Source: Mesostigma viride (taxonomy: Eukaryota; Streptophyta; Mesostigmatophyceae; Mesostigmatales; Mesostigmataceae). From it: DNA of 38,199 bases. Position 1 is the stretch's first letter; the number at the start of each line of letters is the position of its first letter. The position numbers were made by a program, and so were the translations under genes. Below are positions 37,294 to 38,199 of the stretch, one piece after another. The notes below the pieces were generated by a model. That model worked only from the letters and a program-made list of their open reading frames with translations, ran no database searches and was not told the origin of the DNA. Location of the stretch: the NCBI GenBank assembly GCA_009746045.1, contig RPFO01000938.1:912762-950960 (forward strand). Reading direction: 5' to 3'.

Positions 37294-37971
37294 GGCGGGG
37301 CGACGAGAGACGCGGGCAGAGTCTCGCTCACTTGAGTGGTTCTGAGGCGAGAAGACCCCTTTGGACAGAGGGCACCGCCTTTTAAGTCCGCGACCATCCG
37401 CACGGACCAATCGCGTGCGAGGGAGGAGGGCCGCCCCGACCCACCAATCACGCGCAGATATAACCGGAGTCTATCCGTAACCGAACCTCAGAATAGGATC
37501 CGACGATGGCTGGGCGTAACCGATGGTCAGGGGTTGCGATCGGACGACGGGCGCGCGAAACGTTATCCGTCTTCCAGAAGGGTATATAGATAAGGTAACC
37601 GATGCCCGGCGGGACGCTATCCGGTGGTCACGGTGTCGTAACCGACGACCGGGATTGCGATCGGACGGCGGTCGCGCGAAACGTCATCCGTCTTCCGGAA
37701 GAGTGTACAGAGAAGGTAACGGACGCCCGGCGCGCGCGATCCGACGGACGTGGGGTCGTAACCGACGATCGGGATTAGGATCCGAGGGACGTCGCGCGGC
37801 GGCGCGGGGCGCGCGGGCCGGTAGCCAATCAGAACGCGATATGTCGTCCGCCAATCACGGCGCGAGATGTCGGACCGGGCGGGTATAAGAAGAGCGCAGG
37901 CGGCCGCAAGACCGTGGTCTCAGCTCCCTCTCTAGCAATCTAGCTCCTCACCGCTCTCGTTGTCCACCGTC
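37294..37971. promoter_or_regulatory. Divergent promoter with 121-bp direct repeats, CCAAT and TATA boxes
   Basis: A direct repeat of about 121 bp occurs two and a half times between 37510 and 37800 (TTGCGATCGGACG at 37534 and 37655; TTAGGATCCGAGG at 37775). CCAATCA is at 37827 and 37852, and CCAAT at 37409 and 37443. TATAAG (37884) lies 88 bases before the ATG of the rightmost gene. TTAAAAG (- strand, about 37380) serves the leftward gene. The repeats may be an enhancer; this is inference. Confidence 0.6.
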
Positions 37972-38199
37972 ATGGGAAAATACAAGAACCCCGTCTTCGT
38001 CGCGATGTCGCCCATTCAAGCGCTCGCCGGAATGCCGAATACCGACGGCATGCCCAAAGTTCCCATCGTTTCCTGCAAGCGCAAGGAGGAAAGGCCTGGG
38101 CAGCCATATCCCATCAAAAAGGTGCGCACACCGCAGTGCTCCCAACAAGTCGTCGACAAGGCAGCCTCCGTCGCGGACGACATGAAGGTCTCGCGAGGC
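37972..38199 (+). CDS. Unrecognised protein, 5' part (window ends inside the gene)
   Basis: ATG 37972 in a good context (CCGTCATGG) opens 76 codons without a stop to the window end. The product starts MGKYKNPVFVAMSPIQ and is rich in Lys, Pro and Val, with a basic segment CKRKEERPGQPYPIKKVR. I do not recognise a family. A CCAAT/TATA promoter lies 88-145 bases upstream. The strong promoter and the lack of other frames make a real gene likely; its role is unknown. Confidence 0.6.
   Translation, partial: MGKYKNPVFVAMSPIQALAGMPNTDGMPKVPIVSCKRKEERPGQPYPIKKVRTPQCSQQVVDKAASVADDMKVSRG

Overview
The window looks like nuclear DNA of a eukaryotic alga, most likely a green alga. The first gene has GT-AG introns and a TGTAA polyadenylation-type signal 43 bases after its stop codon, which is the usual green-algal signal. 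Tandem repeats and nested retroelements fill most of the rest. No rRNA, CRISPR array or bacterial-style operon was seen. The species cannot be fixed from the sequence; a repeat-rich prasinophyte is a guess.

Region 1 (1-15.6 kb) is the 3' part of one split gene on the + strand. Four exons (975-1064, 2120-2245, 3280-3345, 15441-15512), all joined in phase 0, encode the C-terminal part of a LarC-like (DUF111/UPF0272) nickel-insertion protein. Each of its introns carries a different tandem repeat. The last intron is 12,095 bp and is almost entirely a 45-bp minisatellite of about 250 units. Its unit is a copy of the exon-intron junction itself: the last 20 bases of the exon plus the first 25 or so of the intron. 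The long open frames across this array on both strands are artefacts of the repeat.

Region 2 (15.6-24.2 kb) is a transposon graveyard. It holds a 9-bp minisatellite, degraded pieces of non-LTR reverse transcriptase, and three copies of a LINE-like element that carries only an ORF1-type protein, like mammalian HAL1. One copy has inserted into another with an 11-bp target duplication. A 639-bp foldback element, whose ends are each a palindrome of about 200 bp, has inserted there too.

Region 3 (24.8-32.4 kb) is a piggyBac-type transposase gene (- strand) split in frame by a very young Copia-like LTR retrotransposon (- strand). The retrotransposon has 345-bp LTRs that differ at one position, and a 5-bp target duplication AGCCG. 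Its domain order is unusual: Gag, integrase, retropepsin-like protease, reverse transcriptase, RNase H.

Region 4 (32.7-38.2 kb) has a different style. It has short intronless genes in divergent pairs, with CCAAT and TATA boxes close to the starts, and AATAAA signals 14-28 bases after two of the stop codons. The genes are a MYND-finger protein, a RING-like protein with a frame break, a zinc-ribbon/acidic protein, and the start of an unrecognised gene. Between the pairs lies a compound inverted repeat (210-bp arms, 298-bp AT-rich centre) that resembles a viral replication origin or a large foldback. An endogenous large DNA virus segment is a reasonable but unproven reading.
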